Shown: piece after piece, positions 18,307 to 27,053 of the stretch
Numbering within the stretch: position 1 is the first letter of the stretch
Layout: the number at the start of each line of letters is the position of its first letter
Notes under the pieces: generated by a model
Told to the model about the DNA's origin: nothing
Database searches by the model: none
What the model saw: the letters and a program-made list of their open reading frames with translations, nothing else
Origin: an uncultured Flavobacteriaceae bacterium
Lineage (GTDB): Bacteria > Bacteroidota > Bacteroidia > Flavobacteriales > Flavobacteriaceae
Direction of reading: 5' to 3'
DNA length: 38,057 nucleotides
NCBI GenBank assembly: GCA_938010765.1
Contig: CALLVX010000008.1
Span: forward strand, 1-38,057
Translations under genes and position numbers: made by a program

Positions 18307-19842
18307 ATGAAAAAACTAAAATTATACATACTTGCAATAGCTATTTGCTCCTTCGCTTCTTGTGCGGACGAGCTCGACCTAGCACCCTTGGATAGGGTAA
18401 CACCGGATACTTTTTACAAAACGAGAGCCGATTTTGATGGCGCCATTTTTGCTTCTTATTCTTCCTTACAAGATTTCTACGGCACCAGTACCGAGACCCT
18501 TGGTGAAACTGGTGAATATTGGAAAATTTCGATGATTATCACCGATGATGCCGAAGTAGATGCCAACTCCCCGGATACAAAGACAAGGGCGGCAGATAAT
18601 CTTCAAGTTACTTCTGTTGATGTAGCGTTCCAGGCGGTTTTCGGAGAAATTTATGAAGGTATCCTTCGCGCCAACTTAGTATTGGAAAACCTAGACCTCG
18701 AAAATGAGCTAACCGCCGAAGATAAAACAGTATTGAATGCCGAAGCAAAATTTCTTCGGGCTTTCTATCATTTTCAGGCCTTAAAACTGTTTGGTGAAGG
18801 GGCGCCCATTGCAGCTGCAGTAGGGAAAGACCTTTCAGATCTTGCTCTTCCAAATGCAGAACCAGGCGCATTGTATGCACAAATCTTAGCCGATTTTGGT
18901 GAGGCTGCCGCAGGTTTGCCAGAACAATGGGACGGTGGCAATACGGGTAGAGCTACCGCTTGGGCAGCAAAATCCTTTATTGGAAAAGTGAACGTATTCA
19001 AAAAAGATTGGCCAACGGCCATTACCGCCATCGCCGATGTAGTTGACAACGGCCCCTACAGTCTGGTAAGTTCGTACGATGATGTCTTCGCCTATGACAA
19101 TGAGAACAATTCAGAATCAATTTTTGAAATTCAGTATGGCGGACCATTTTCAGATGATAATATCTGGGTATTCGATGACAACCATAGTGAAAATTTCAAA
19201 GCTTCTCAAGGATCTGGTAGAGCTTGGTATTGGGATCCCGCAAACGGAGCCCCAGCGCAAGCTCAAGGTTGGTTCATTCCTACTCAGGATTTAGTAGATG
19301 CCTATGAACCGGGCGATCCACGCCTTGCCTCGGTAGTATACCAGACAGGTGACACCTATTATAAAATAAGCCCAGGTGGTGTTCTAAATGTAATTCCTTA
19401 TGATCCTACCTGGTCATCGAACGGCCTTTCGTTGAAAAAGTACCGCGGTGAAAGAAATATGGTCCCGGCGAACTACTCTTCTAATGGCGTAGGCGACTTC
19501 AACAACGAACGTTGGTTCCGTTTTGCAGAACTAAAGTTATTATATGCAGAAGCTTTGATATTAGGAGGTGGTAGTGTAGCCACTGCAATTCAGCAAATTC
19601 AAGATATTCGTGATAGAGCAGGTATTGCCACTCCAATGGATCCAGATCCGCTGACGGCAATGATGAACGAAAAACGTTTGGAAATGGCATTTGAACCACA
19701 TCGTTGGTTCGATATTGTACGATGGGATTTAGGTCCGACTATTTTTGGCCCAAACTGGGACCCCAAGCTAGTGGTATTCCCATTCCCTCAATCGGAAATC
19801 GATCGTGCAGGCGGTATCTTAGATCAAAATACGGGATACTAA
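18307..19842 (+). CDS. SusD/RagB-type nutrient-binding outer-membrane lipoprotein
   Basis: A 511-residue surface lipoprotein that forms the lid of the SusC transporter. A signal peptide ends in the lipobox FASC with Cys 19 and is followed by ADELD, an acidic stretch typical of surface-exported lipoproteins in Flavobacteriia. Family features include LAPLDRVTPDTFYKTRADFDGAIFASY near the N terminus, the helical RAFYHFQALKLFGEGAP segment, GRATAWAAKSFIGKV, and the C-terminal block RFAELKLLYAEALI ... MNEKRLEMAFEPHRWFDIVRW. The last residues (FPFPQSEIDRAGGILDQNTGY) are the usual SusD ending. A TTG codon in frame at 18301 is possible, but ATG 18307 is preferred because it gives the normal MKK start. 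It pairs with the preceding SusC gene and is followed by a terminator. Confidence 0.95.
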   Translation: MKKLKLYILAIAICSFASCADELDLAPLDRVTPDTFYKTRADFDGAIFASYSSLQDFYGTSTETLGETGEYWKISMIITDDAEVDANSPDTKTRAADNLQVTSVDVAFQAVFGEIYEGILRANLVLENLDLENELTAEDKTVLNAEAKFLRAFYHFQALKLFGEGAPIAAAVGKDLSDLALPNAEPGALYAQILADFGEAAAGLPEQWDGGNTGRATAWAAKSFIGKVNVFKKDWPTAITAIADVVDNGPYSLVSSYDDVFAYDNENNSESIFEIQYGGPFSDDNIWVFDDNHSENFKASQGSGRAWYWDPANGAPAQAQGWFIPTQDLVDAYEPGDPRLASVVYQTGDTYYKISPGGVLNVIPYDPTWSSNGLSLKKYRGERNMVPANYSSNGVGDFNNERWFRFAELKLLYAEALILGGGSVATAIQQIQDIRDRAGIATPMDPDPLTAMMNEKRLEMAFEPHRWFDIVRWDLGPTIFGPNWDPKLVVFPFPQSEIDRAGGILDQNTGY

Positions 19843-19872
19843 GCTAAAAAGGTTCAATTTATTATTTTATAG

Positions 19873-19899
19873 GGAATCCAATCTTTTAGGTTGGATTCC
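19873..19899 (+). terminator. intrinsic terminator after susC-susD
   Basis: An 11-pair stem (19873-19883 with 19889-19899, one T-G pair) with a five-base loop TTTTA, followed by TTTGT, 30 bases after the SusD stop. It should separate SusCD transcription, at least partly, from the downstream propeller genes. Confidence 0.75.
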
Positions 19900-19992
19900 T
19901 TTGTATAATAAAACGGGTAATCGCTCATTAATTTTCATTCATTTTAACAGCTAAAATCAAAGAAAAATCATATTCATTTGGGACCTACTCAG

Positions 19993-20000
19993 TACTTTTG
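19993..20000 (+). promoter_or_regulatory. possible -7 box before the first FG-GAP lipoprotein gene
   Basis: TACTTTTG fits TAnnTTTG, lies between the terminator and the gene, and is 13 bases before ATG 20014. No -33 TTG is seen at the standard spacing. If used, the transcript would have a very short leader. Confidence 0.3.
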
Positions 20001-20013
20001 CCCTATGGGGATT

Positions 20014-23000
20014 ATGAACTATTTACTTAAAAAAAGGAGCACTGCTATTTTCTGGCTGACCTTACTTCTAATTACCTCTTGCCAAAAAAACCGATCCTTG
20101 TTTGAATCGATCCATTCGGATGACAGTGGTGTCGACTTTGCCAATACACTGCAGTATAACGATTCGTTAAGTGTATTAGAATTTGAATATATGTACAATG
20201 GTGCCGGAGTGGCCGTAGCCGACTTTGACAACGATGGTTTGCAAGACATATATTTCTTGGGAAATATGACCAGCAACCGCTTTTACAAAAACTTGGGAGA
20301 TTGGAAATTCAAAGACCTAACGGAAGAAACAGGCGTCGGAACCACTAATTGGTCTAACGGGGTTGCCGTAGTAGATATCAATCAAGACGGGTATCAGGAT
20401 ATCTACGTTTGCCGAGGTGGCCCAAGGGGATCTAAAACATCCCAACGTGCCAACCTGTTATTCATTAACAAAACAGCAGAGAAAGGTACCTTGGCATTTG
20501 AAGAAAAAGCAGCTAAGTGGGGCCTTGCCGATATTGGATATTCAGTTCAATCAACTTTTTTCGATTATGATTTGGATGGAGACCTGGATTTGTATGTCTT
20601 AAGTAATGATTTGGTCGACTTCAATCGCAATATATCGCGCCCGAAAGATAGATCCGGAAAAGCACCTTCCGTAGATAAGTTATTTCAAAATAATGGCGAT
20701 GAAACTTTTACCGATGTGTCTGCCACAGCCGGGATTCTAATCGAAGGTTTCGGCCTAGGGGTCGAAGTATGCGATATCAATACCGATGGATGGCCAGACA
20801 TCTATGTTTCGAACGATTTCCTCACAGATGACCTCCTCTACGTAAATCAACAAAACGGCACTTTTATAAATGAAAACAGTACTTATTTTAAGCACCTCAC
20901 CTACAACGGCATGGGCAATGATATAGGGGATATTAACAATGACGGCCATATGGATGTCGTGGTCTTAGACATGCTTCCACCCGATAGCAAACGCTGGAAA
21001 TTGACCATGGCAGGAAACCGATACGATGTTTTTGACAAAAGCATCAAAGATGGTTACCAGCCCCAATACATTCGCAACACCTTGCAATTGAACAACGGTA
21101 ACGGATCTTTCAGCGAAGTAGGGCAAATAGCAGGTATCTCGGCAACCGAATGGAGCTGGAGCGCCCTATTGTTCGACTATGACCATGATGGCTTAAAAGA
21201 CCTTTGTATCACCAATGGATATCGGCAAGATATTACCAATCTCGATTTTATGGTATATGGAAATCAAGTAATGGCAATGGGTACCGAGGAAGCCAATAGA
21301 AAAGATCGTATAGCGGCCTTGAATGAGCTGCCGGGTATTAAAAAACGTAATTTTTTATATAAAAACCAAGGGGATTTCACCTTCGATGATATTTCGGAAG
21401 ACGCAGGTTTCACGAAAGAAACTTACTCAAACGGCATGGCCTATGCCGACTTTGATAACGATGGGGATTTAGATCTTGTAATAAATAATATTGATGAACC
21501 GGCGAGCCTATTTCGCAATACTACAGATAACGCTAAAGAAGCCCGCTACATTAAATTCAAATTCGAAGGAGATACGCCCAATAGAGACGGTATCGGCAGC
21601 CAAGTTGCTATTTATTATCAAGGAAATCTTCAAAAACAATACTTTACCCCGTTTCGAGGCTACCTCTCAACTGTTGAAAAATCAGTGCATTTTGGCCTTG
21701 GTAGTACCAATGAAATTGACAGTGTAGTCGTGACTTGGCCCGACGGGAAGGTGCAACAAATCGAAAAAGTAGCAACAAACCAAGAAGTTACATTACGCCA
21801 TTCAGATGCCCAGAGAGTGATAGCGCCAGTACCCTCTCCAAAACAAACGACCTTATTTCAATCCTTAGACAGTACGGGTCTAGAAGTAACTCATATTGAA
21901 AATTCGTTTGTAGATTATAAGGTACAACCACTACTACCGCACATGCATTCACGAAACGGACCCGGCTTGGCAGTTGCCGATGTAAATGCCGATGGCCTTG
22001 AAGATGTTTATGTTGGTGCCGCAAAAGGGCAAGCCGCTCATCTGCTCTTGCAACAACCAAACGGTTCCTTCGAAAAAAACCAGTTCCCCGATAGCGAAAG
22101 TGAAGATATGGGTAGCTTGTTTTTCGATGCCGACAATGATGGGGATAACGACCTCTTTGTTGTAAGTGGGGGGTCTGCAGAAGCGTTGGGAAATTCAACC
22201 TATCAAGATAGGCTCTATAAAAACGATGGCAATGGTACGTACACAATAACTCAAGCACTCCCAAAATCTTTGGTAAGCGGATCGGTGGTGACTGCTAGTG
22301 ACTATGACAAAGACGGAGATCTTGACCTTTTTGTTGGGGGGCGCGTACGCCCAGGTGATTATCCCATGCCTCCTAGTAGCGCTCTTTTAAACAATGTCAG
22401 TACCAAGGAGAACATTCGATTTGAAAACGATTCCCAAGATATCAACGAGACCTTCAAGACCCTCGGTATGGTTACCGATGCTTTATGGACCGACTTCAAC
22501 AATGATTCTTGGCAAGATTTGATCGTAGTCGGGGAATTCATGCAAATACGCATCTTTGAAAATCAACAAGGAACCCTAAGTGAAATCACCAATACAACCG
22601 GTCTTCAAAATACTGGCGGTTGGTGGAACAGTATTACCGGCGGCGATTTTGATAATGATGGAGATATAGACTACGTTCTCGGAAATCTAGGCTTAAATAG
22701 CAGATACACGGCCAGCGCTTCTGAACCACTTTGTATTTATGCCAACGACTATGATAAAAATGGCCAGATAGATCCCATCATGTGCTATTATATCGATGGA
22801 GAAAATCATGTGGCCCATTCTCGCAGCGATCTTATTGATCAGATCAATGCCATGCGTGCTCGTTTTCGCACCTACTCCGATTATGCGGAAAGCTCTTTTG
22901 AAGAGTCGTTCCTAAAAGAAGAGATTGCTGCTGCCCATGTAGTTAAAAGTGAAACTTTTGCAAATTCTTATATGGAAAATCTTGGTGCCGGAAAGTTTCG

Positions 23001-23526
23001 CCTTTCAGAACTACCAAGAAAGGCCCAGATAGCACCCATGTACGGTATGCTGGTCAATGACTATACAGGCGATGGTCATCTTGATTTGTTATCTGTTGGC
23101 AACTTTTATAGCGGAGAGGTCTTTTCAGGGCGCTACGATGCTTCGATAGGGTGGCTTTTAGAAGGTGATGGGAAAGGTGGTTTTAAAGCAATCGACGTTG
23201 CCAAAAGTGGCTTTTATGTAGAAGGAGATGCGAAGGGGATGGCACAGTTGATTGCCGGTGACCGGCAACTAACATTGGTAGGGGTAAACAATGCACCTTT
23301 AGAGGTATTCACCAAGGTTATTGAAAATCGGGTATATCAACCAAAAGCGAATGAACATTCAGCCTTGATAAAATTCAAAGATACTAGTATTCAAAAAGTT
23401 GAGTTCTATTTCGGTGGCAGTTATCTATCCCATTCGAGTCGTTCTTTGCTTATTCCTTCCAATGCGGTATCGATACTTGTTTCGAATACTAAAGGAAAAC
23501 AAACCGAAATTCTACCGTTGCCATGA
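20014..23526 (+). CDS. FG-GAP/VCBS repeat lipoprotein with ASPIC/UnbV domain (CRTAC1-like), copy 1
   Basis: A 1170-residue envelope protein. A hydrophobic N terminus ends in lipobox ITSC (Cys 23). I count 14 calcium-loop motifs of the DxDxDGxxD type (for example DFDNDGLQD, DINQDGYQD, DYDLDGDLD) spread on both sides of an ASPIC/UnbV domain at about 510-590 (RDGIGSQVAIYYQGNLQKQYF, VVVTWPDGKVQQI). This pattern predicts two beta-propellers that bind calcium and usually serve as adhesive or ligand-binding scaffolds. No catalytic motif is seen. After the lipid cysteine comes QKNRS, without the acidic residues of the usual surface-export signal. The frame extends upstream through a TTG at 19978 and another ATG at 20005; ATG 20014 gives the most regular signal peptide. 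Its TGA stop overlaps the next ATG. Confidence 0.88.
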   Translation: MNYLLKKRSTAIFWLTLLLITSCQKNRSLFESIHSDDSGVDFANTLQYNDSLSVLEFEYMYNGAGVAVADFDNDGLQDIYFLGNMTSNRFYKNLGDWKFKDLTEETGVGTTNWSNGVAVVDINQDGYQDIYVCRGGPRGSKTSQRANLLFINKTAEKGTLAFEEKAAKWGLADIGYSVQSTFFDYDLDGDLDLYVLSNDLVDFNRNISRPKDRSGKAPSVDKLFQNNGDETFTDVSATAGILIEGFGLGVEVCDINTDGWPDIYVSNDFLTDDLLYVNQQNGTFINENSTYFKHLTYNGMGNDIGDINNDGHMDVVVLDMLPPDSKRWKLTMAGNRYDVFDKSIKDGYQPQYIRNTLQLNNGNGSFSEVGQIAGISATEWSWSALLFDYDHDGLKDLCITNGYRQDITNLDFMVYGNQVMAMGTEEANRKDRIAALNELPGIKKRNFLYKNQGDFTFDDISEDAGFTKETYSNGMAYADFDNDGDLDLVINNIDEPASLFRNTTDNAKEARYIKFKFEGDTPNRDGIGSQVAIYYQGNLQKQYFTPFRGYLSTVEKSVHFGLGSTNEIDSVVVTWPDGKVQQIEKVATNQEVTLRHSDAQRVIAPVPSPKQTTLFQSLDSTGLEVTHIENSFVDYKVQPLLPHMHSRNGPGLAVADVNADGLEDVYVGAAKGQAAHLLLQQPNGSFEKNQFPDSESEDMGSLFFDADNDGDNDLFVVSGGSAEALGNSTYQDRLYKNDGNGTYTITQALPKSLVSGSVVTASDYDKDGDLDLFVGGRVRPGDYPMPPSSALLNNVSTKENIRFENDSQDINETFKTLGMVTDALWTDFNNDSWQDLIVVGEFMQIRIFENQQGTLSEITNTTGLQNTGGWWNSITGGDFDNDGDIDYVLGNLGLNSRYTASASEPLCIYANDYDKNGQIDPIMCYYIDGENHVAHSRSDLIDQINAMRARFRTYSDYAESSFEESFLKEEIAAAHVVKSETFANSYMENLGAGKFRLSELPRKAQIAPMYGMLVNDYTGDGHLDLLSVGNFYSGEVFSGRYDASIGWLLEGDGKGGFKAIDVAKSGFYVEGDAKGMAQLIAGDRQLTLVGVNNAPLEVFTKVIENRVYQPKANEHSALIKFKDTSIQKVEFYFGGSYLSHSSRSLLIPSNAVSILVSNTKGKQTEILPLP

Positions 23527-26500
23527 AGGGTATCAAACTTTTCGGATTAAGCTGCCTGATACTACTTTCCCTATCGTGTAAAGAGGAAAAAGCTACCCGC
23601 TTTAAACTACTGGATGCCTCCGAAACCGGAATCGCTTTTCAGAACACCATCAAGGAAAATGATAGTATCAACGTATTTCAATATATGAATGTGTACACAG
23701 GCGCTGGTGTGGCCGTTGGAGATATTGACAACGATGGTCTCGTAGACGTCTATTTTAGTGGAAACATGGTCTCCGGAAAACTCTATCGCAATCTAGGGGA
23801 TTTTAAATTCGAGGACATTACACCCAGTTCGGGAGTCGAAAATAACCGCTGGGGTACCGGCGCTACTATGGTCGATATCAACCAAGACGGACTGTTAGAC
23901 ATCTACATTTGCGTTTCTGGCGGTGCCCAACTATCGGAACGTGCCAATTTGCTCTATATAAATAATGGGGTATCTGCTATAACCGGTAAAACTACTTTTA
24001 CTGAAAGCGCGGAGGCCTATGGTTTGGCTGACACCCGACAGAGTATGCAAGCCGCTTTTTTCGACTATGATAAGGATAATGACCTCGACATGTATTTGTT
24101 AGTAAATCCTGCCGCATACGAATACCAGGTCAATATCAGTAAACCTAGGGAATTGAACGGGCAGTCGGTAAGCAATGACCGTCTTTACCGAAACGAAGGC
24201 AACGGAAAATTTGTAGATGTTTCGATGAATTCCGGAGTGCTGATAGAAGGATATGGACTTGGGGTGGGTATTTCGGATATTAATGGTGATGACTGGCCCG
24301 ATGTATATGTGTCAAACGATTTTATAGGAAATGATATTCTTTACATTAATCAAAAAGATGGTACTTTCAAAGACGAGCTTACTGATCACATTAAGCATAC
24401 CTCCTATGCTGGCATGGGGAACGATGTGGCCGACATCGACAATAATGGAGAACCCGATATAATAGTGCTCGATATGCGCCCCGAGGATAATGAGCGGCAA
24501 AAGTTGATTATCTCCTCTACCGGCTATGACCGCTTTCAATTGATGCTCAAAGCAGGGTACAACCCGCAATACAGCCGTAATACACTACAGATGAACCAAG
24601 GCGGCGGCACCTTCAGTGAGGTTGGTTTTCTCTCAGGTATCAGCAGTACCGATTGGAGCTGGAGCCCACTGCTCGCCGATTATGACAATGATGGTTATAA
24701 AGACCTGTATGTCACCAATGGCTTTTTAAGGGATCTTGGCGATCTAGATTACATTCATTACCAAGGTATTTATGATACGCCGTTGGGCACCGCAGCGGCC
24801 AAAACAGCACAGAAGAAGAAATCGATCAGTGAATTGCCCAAGGCAGATTTAGTCAATTACGCCTATCGCAACAAGGGTGATATGACCTTCGAAAAAGTAT
24901 CCCAAGAATGGGGCATTCGTGATCAGAGCTGCTCTAATGGTGCCGCCTATGCAGACCTCGACAATGACGGGGATTTAGATTTGTTGGTAAATAACATTGA
25001 TCGTCCCGCTTTTGTATACCAAAATCAAAGTGAAAAGGATACGGCAAACCATCATATACGGCTATCCCTCAGGGGTAAAAACGGAAATTACCAGGGTATT
25101 GGGACAAAGGTGAAGATTACCGTTAAAGATAAAAGTCAATTTTACCAGCATTACCTCAGCAGAGGTTACGAATCGAGCATAGACCCCACCATACACTTTG
25201 GATTGGGAAAGGAACAGCAAGTAGATTTGATCGAGGTATGGTGGCCCGATGGCACTTACCAATCCCTTCAAAATGAGAAGGCCGATCAATTGGTGCAAAT
25301 TCACCAATCAAAAACAGCTCCCAACGCTCCACCAAAACAGGGAACACCCCTTGCCCCCTATTTCAAGGAAATAACCGATAGTATAGGACTCTCTTATCGG
25401 CATATCGAAGATGACCTGGTCGATTTTAAACTGCAACCCATTCTTCCGCACATGCATTCTAGAGTTGGTCCCGGTATTGCTGTTGCGGATATTAATTCAG
25501 ATGGTTTGGAAGATTTTTATATCGGGGGCGCCCACAAGCAATCGGGGAGCCTATTCATACAAAATAACAATGGTAGCTTTACGACCCAAGAAGCCCTTGA
25601 TCCTGAATTTGAGGACATGGGTTCTTTGTTGTTCGATGCCGACGGAGATGGAGACAATGACTTGTACGTGGTCAGCGGGGGTGTTACAGGTTTGGATGGA
25701 TCATATCAAGACCGTTTGTATTTAAATGATGGTCAAGGAAACTTTAGTCCTTCCATAGCCTTACCGCAGATTTCGGTAAGTGGCTCTTGCGTAACAGCCA
25801 ATGATTTTGACAAAGACGGGGATTTGGATTTGTTTGTCGGAGGCCGCGTTTCCCCGGGAAAATATCCGATGCCGGTTCAGAGTTATCTTTTGGAAAACCA
25901 AACTAACGGAAACCCGGAAAAAGTGGCTTTCAAAAATAGTGGCCAAAGCGTAAGGGGTTGGGAACAACTAAGCATGGTCACGGCCGCCTTATGGACCGAT
26001 TATGATAACGACGGATGGACCGACCTCATCGTTGTAGGGGAGTTTATGGGCATTAGCTTTTTTCGCAATGAAAAAGGTACTTTGGTACCCGCTACAGATG
26101 CTAGCGGACTTGAAAAAACCGAAGGCTGGTGGAACAGTATCCAAGGAGGAGACTTTGATCAAGACGGCGATATCGATTATATTTTAGGAAACCTAGGCCT
26201 CAATACAAAGTATAAGGTCAGTTCCAAGGAACCGCTTTGCATTTATGCAAGTGATTTTGACAAAGACGGACGTATAGACCCTGTAATGTGCTATTATATT
26301 GATGGTAAAAACCAATTGGCCCATTCTCGTGATGAGATCATTGGGCAGATCAATGCCATGCGCGCCCGGTTTAAGACCTACCGATCCTATGCTGAAACAC
26401 CCTTCGACAAGTCGTTTTTACCCAAAGAGCTCAAAAGTGCCCATCTGGTAAAAAGCCATACTTTTGCCAGTAGTTATCTAGAAAACCTAGGGCAAGGAAA

Positions 26501-27053
26501 ATTTCGATTAAACCCACTCCCCCAGGCGGTACAAACAGCCCCGGTCGAAGGCCTTGTGGTAAGCGATATTGATAGGGATGGCAAACTAGACGTTCTGCTA
26601 ACGGGCAATTCCTATGCCACCGAAGCTGCTACTGGGAGGTACGATGCCCTCATCGGTACCGTACTAAAGGGAGATGGAAATGGAAACTTTAAAAAACTCC
26701 CTTTCAAATTAAGCGGTTTCGACCCTCATTTTGATGGTAGCGGACTCGCAGTGCTTAACAATGCAAACGGAAATACCTTGGTTTTGGCAGCGAGCAATAA
26801 TGGCCCTTTAAACGCCTATCTATTACAAGCATCGGCGGACCACAAAAAAAATCTGGTCGTTGCCAAAGATGCGCAATTTGCGCAGGTAACTTTAAAAGAT
26901 GGTCAAAAATACAAGATAGAGTTCTATCGCGGTTCGGGTTACCTTTCGCAAAGTAGTCGTAGCCTTCCGCTATCGGAAGCCATAAAAGAGATTCAAATAA
27001 CTACTACAAAAGGAATTACAAAAACAATATATACAGATGAAGCTATCTATTAA
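23523..27053 (+). CDS. FG-GAP/VCBS repeat lipoprotein with ASPIC/UnbV domain (CRTAC1-like), copy 2
   Basis: A 1176-residue paralogue of the preceding protein, arranged the same way. Lipobox LSC with Cys 19 is followed by 14 DxDxDG-type loops at matching places (DIDNDGLVD, DYDKDNDLD, DADGDGDND, DFDKDGRID and others). The ASPIC domain is at about 509-596 (YQGIGTKVKITVKDKSQFY, IEVWWPDGTYQSL). Shared blocks such as LPHMHSR, CYYIDG and AHSRxxxIxQINAMRARF show a tandem gene duplication. The cysteine is followed by KEEK, which matches the acidic surface-export signal of Flavobacteriia, so this copy may face outward while copy 1 may not. Its ATG overlaps the TGA of copy 1 (ATGA), and its own end overlaps the haloperoxidase-like gene by 17 bases. 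Its function is unknown, probably as a scaffold or binding partner. Confidence 0.88.
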   Translation: MKGIKLFGLSCLILLSLSCKEEKATRFKLLDASETGIAFQNTIKENDSINVFQYMNVYTGAGVAVGDIDNDGLVDVYFSGNMVSGKLYRNLGDFKFEDITPSSGVENNRWGTGATMVDINQDGLLDIYICVSGGAQLSERANLLYINNGVSAITGKTTFTESAEAYGLADTRQSMQAAFFDYDKDNDLDMYLLVNPAAYEYQVNISKPRELNGQSVSNDRLYRNEGNGKFVDVSMNSGVLIEGYGLGVGISDINGDDWPDVYVSNDFIGNDILYINQKDGTFKDELTDHIKHTSYAGMGNDVADIDNNGEPDIIVLDMRPEDNERQKLIISSTGYDRFQLMLKAGYNPQYSRNTLQMNQGGGTFSEVGFLSGISSTDWSWSPLLADYDNDGYKDLYVTNGFLRDLGDLDYIHYQGIYDTPLGTAAAKTAQKKKSISELPKADLVNYAYRNKGDMTFEKVSQEWGIRDQSCSNGAAYADLDNDGDLDLLVNNIDRPAFVYQNQSEKDTANHHIRLSLRGKNGNYQGIGTKVKITVKDKSQFYQHYLSRGYESSIDPTIHFGLGKEQQVDLIEVWWPDGTYQSLQNEKADQLVQIHQSKTAPNAPPKQGTPLAPYFKEITDSIGLSYRHIEDDLVDFKLQPILPHMHSRVGPGIAVADINSDGLEDFYIGGAHKQSGSLFIQNNNGSFTTQEALDPEFEDMGSLLFDADGDGDNDLYVVSGGVTGLDGSYQDRLYLNDGQGNFSPSIALPQISVSGSCVTANDFDKDGDLDLFVGGRVSPGKYPMPVQSYLLENQTNGNPEKVAFKNSGQSVRGWEQLSMVTAALWTDYDNDGWTDLIVVGEFMGISFFRNEKGTLVPATDASGLEKTEGWWNSIQGGDFDQDGDIDYILGNLGLNTKYKVSSKEPLCIYASDFDKDGRIDPVMCYYIDGKNQLAHSRDEIIGQINAMRARFKTYRSYAETPFDKSFLPKELKSAHLVKSHTFASSYLENLGQGKFRLNPLPQAVQTAPVEGLVVSDIDRDGKLDVLLTGNSYATEAATGRYDALIGTVLKGDGNGNFKKLPFKLSGFDPHFDGSGLAVLNNANGNTLVLAASNNGPLNAYLLQASADHKKNLVVAKDAQFAQVTLKDGQKYKIEFYRGSGYLSQSSRSLPLSEAIKEIQITTTKGITKTIYTDEAIY

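Noticed and set aside
21788..22264. 158-codon minus frame inside the first FG-GAP gene
   Set aside because: Its composition is dominated by His/Arg/Leu from the repeated Asp/Gly codons on the other strand. It is a shadow of the repeat-coding sequence.
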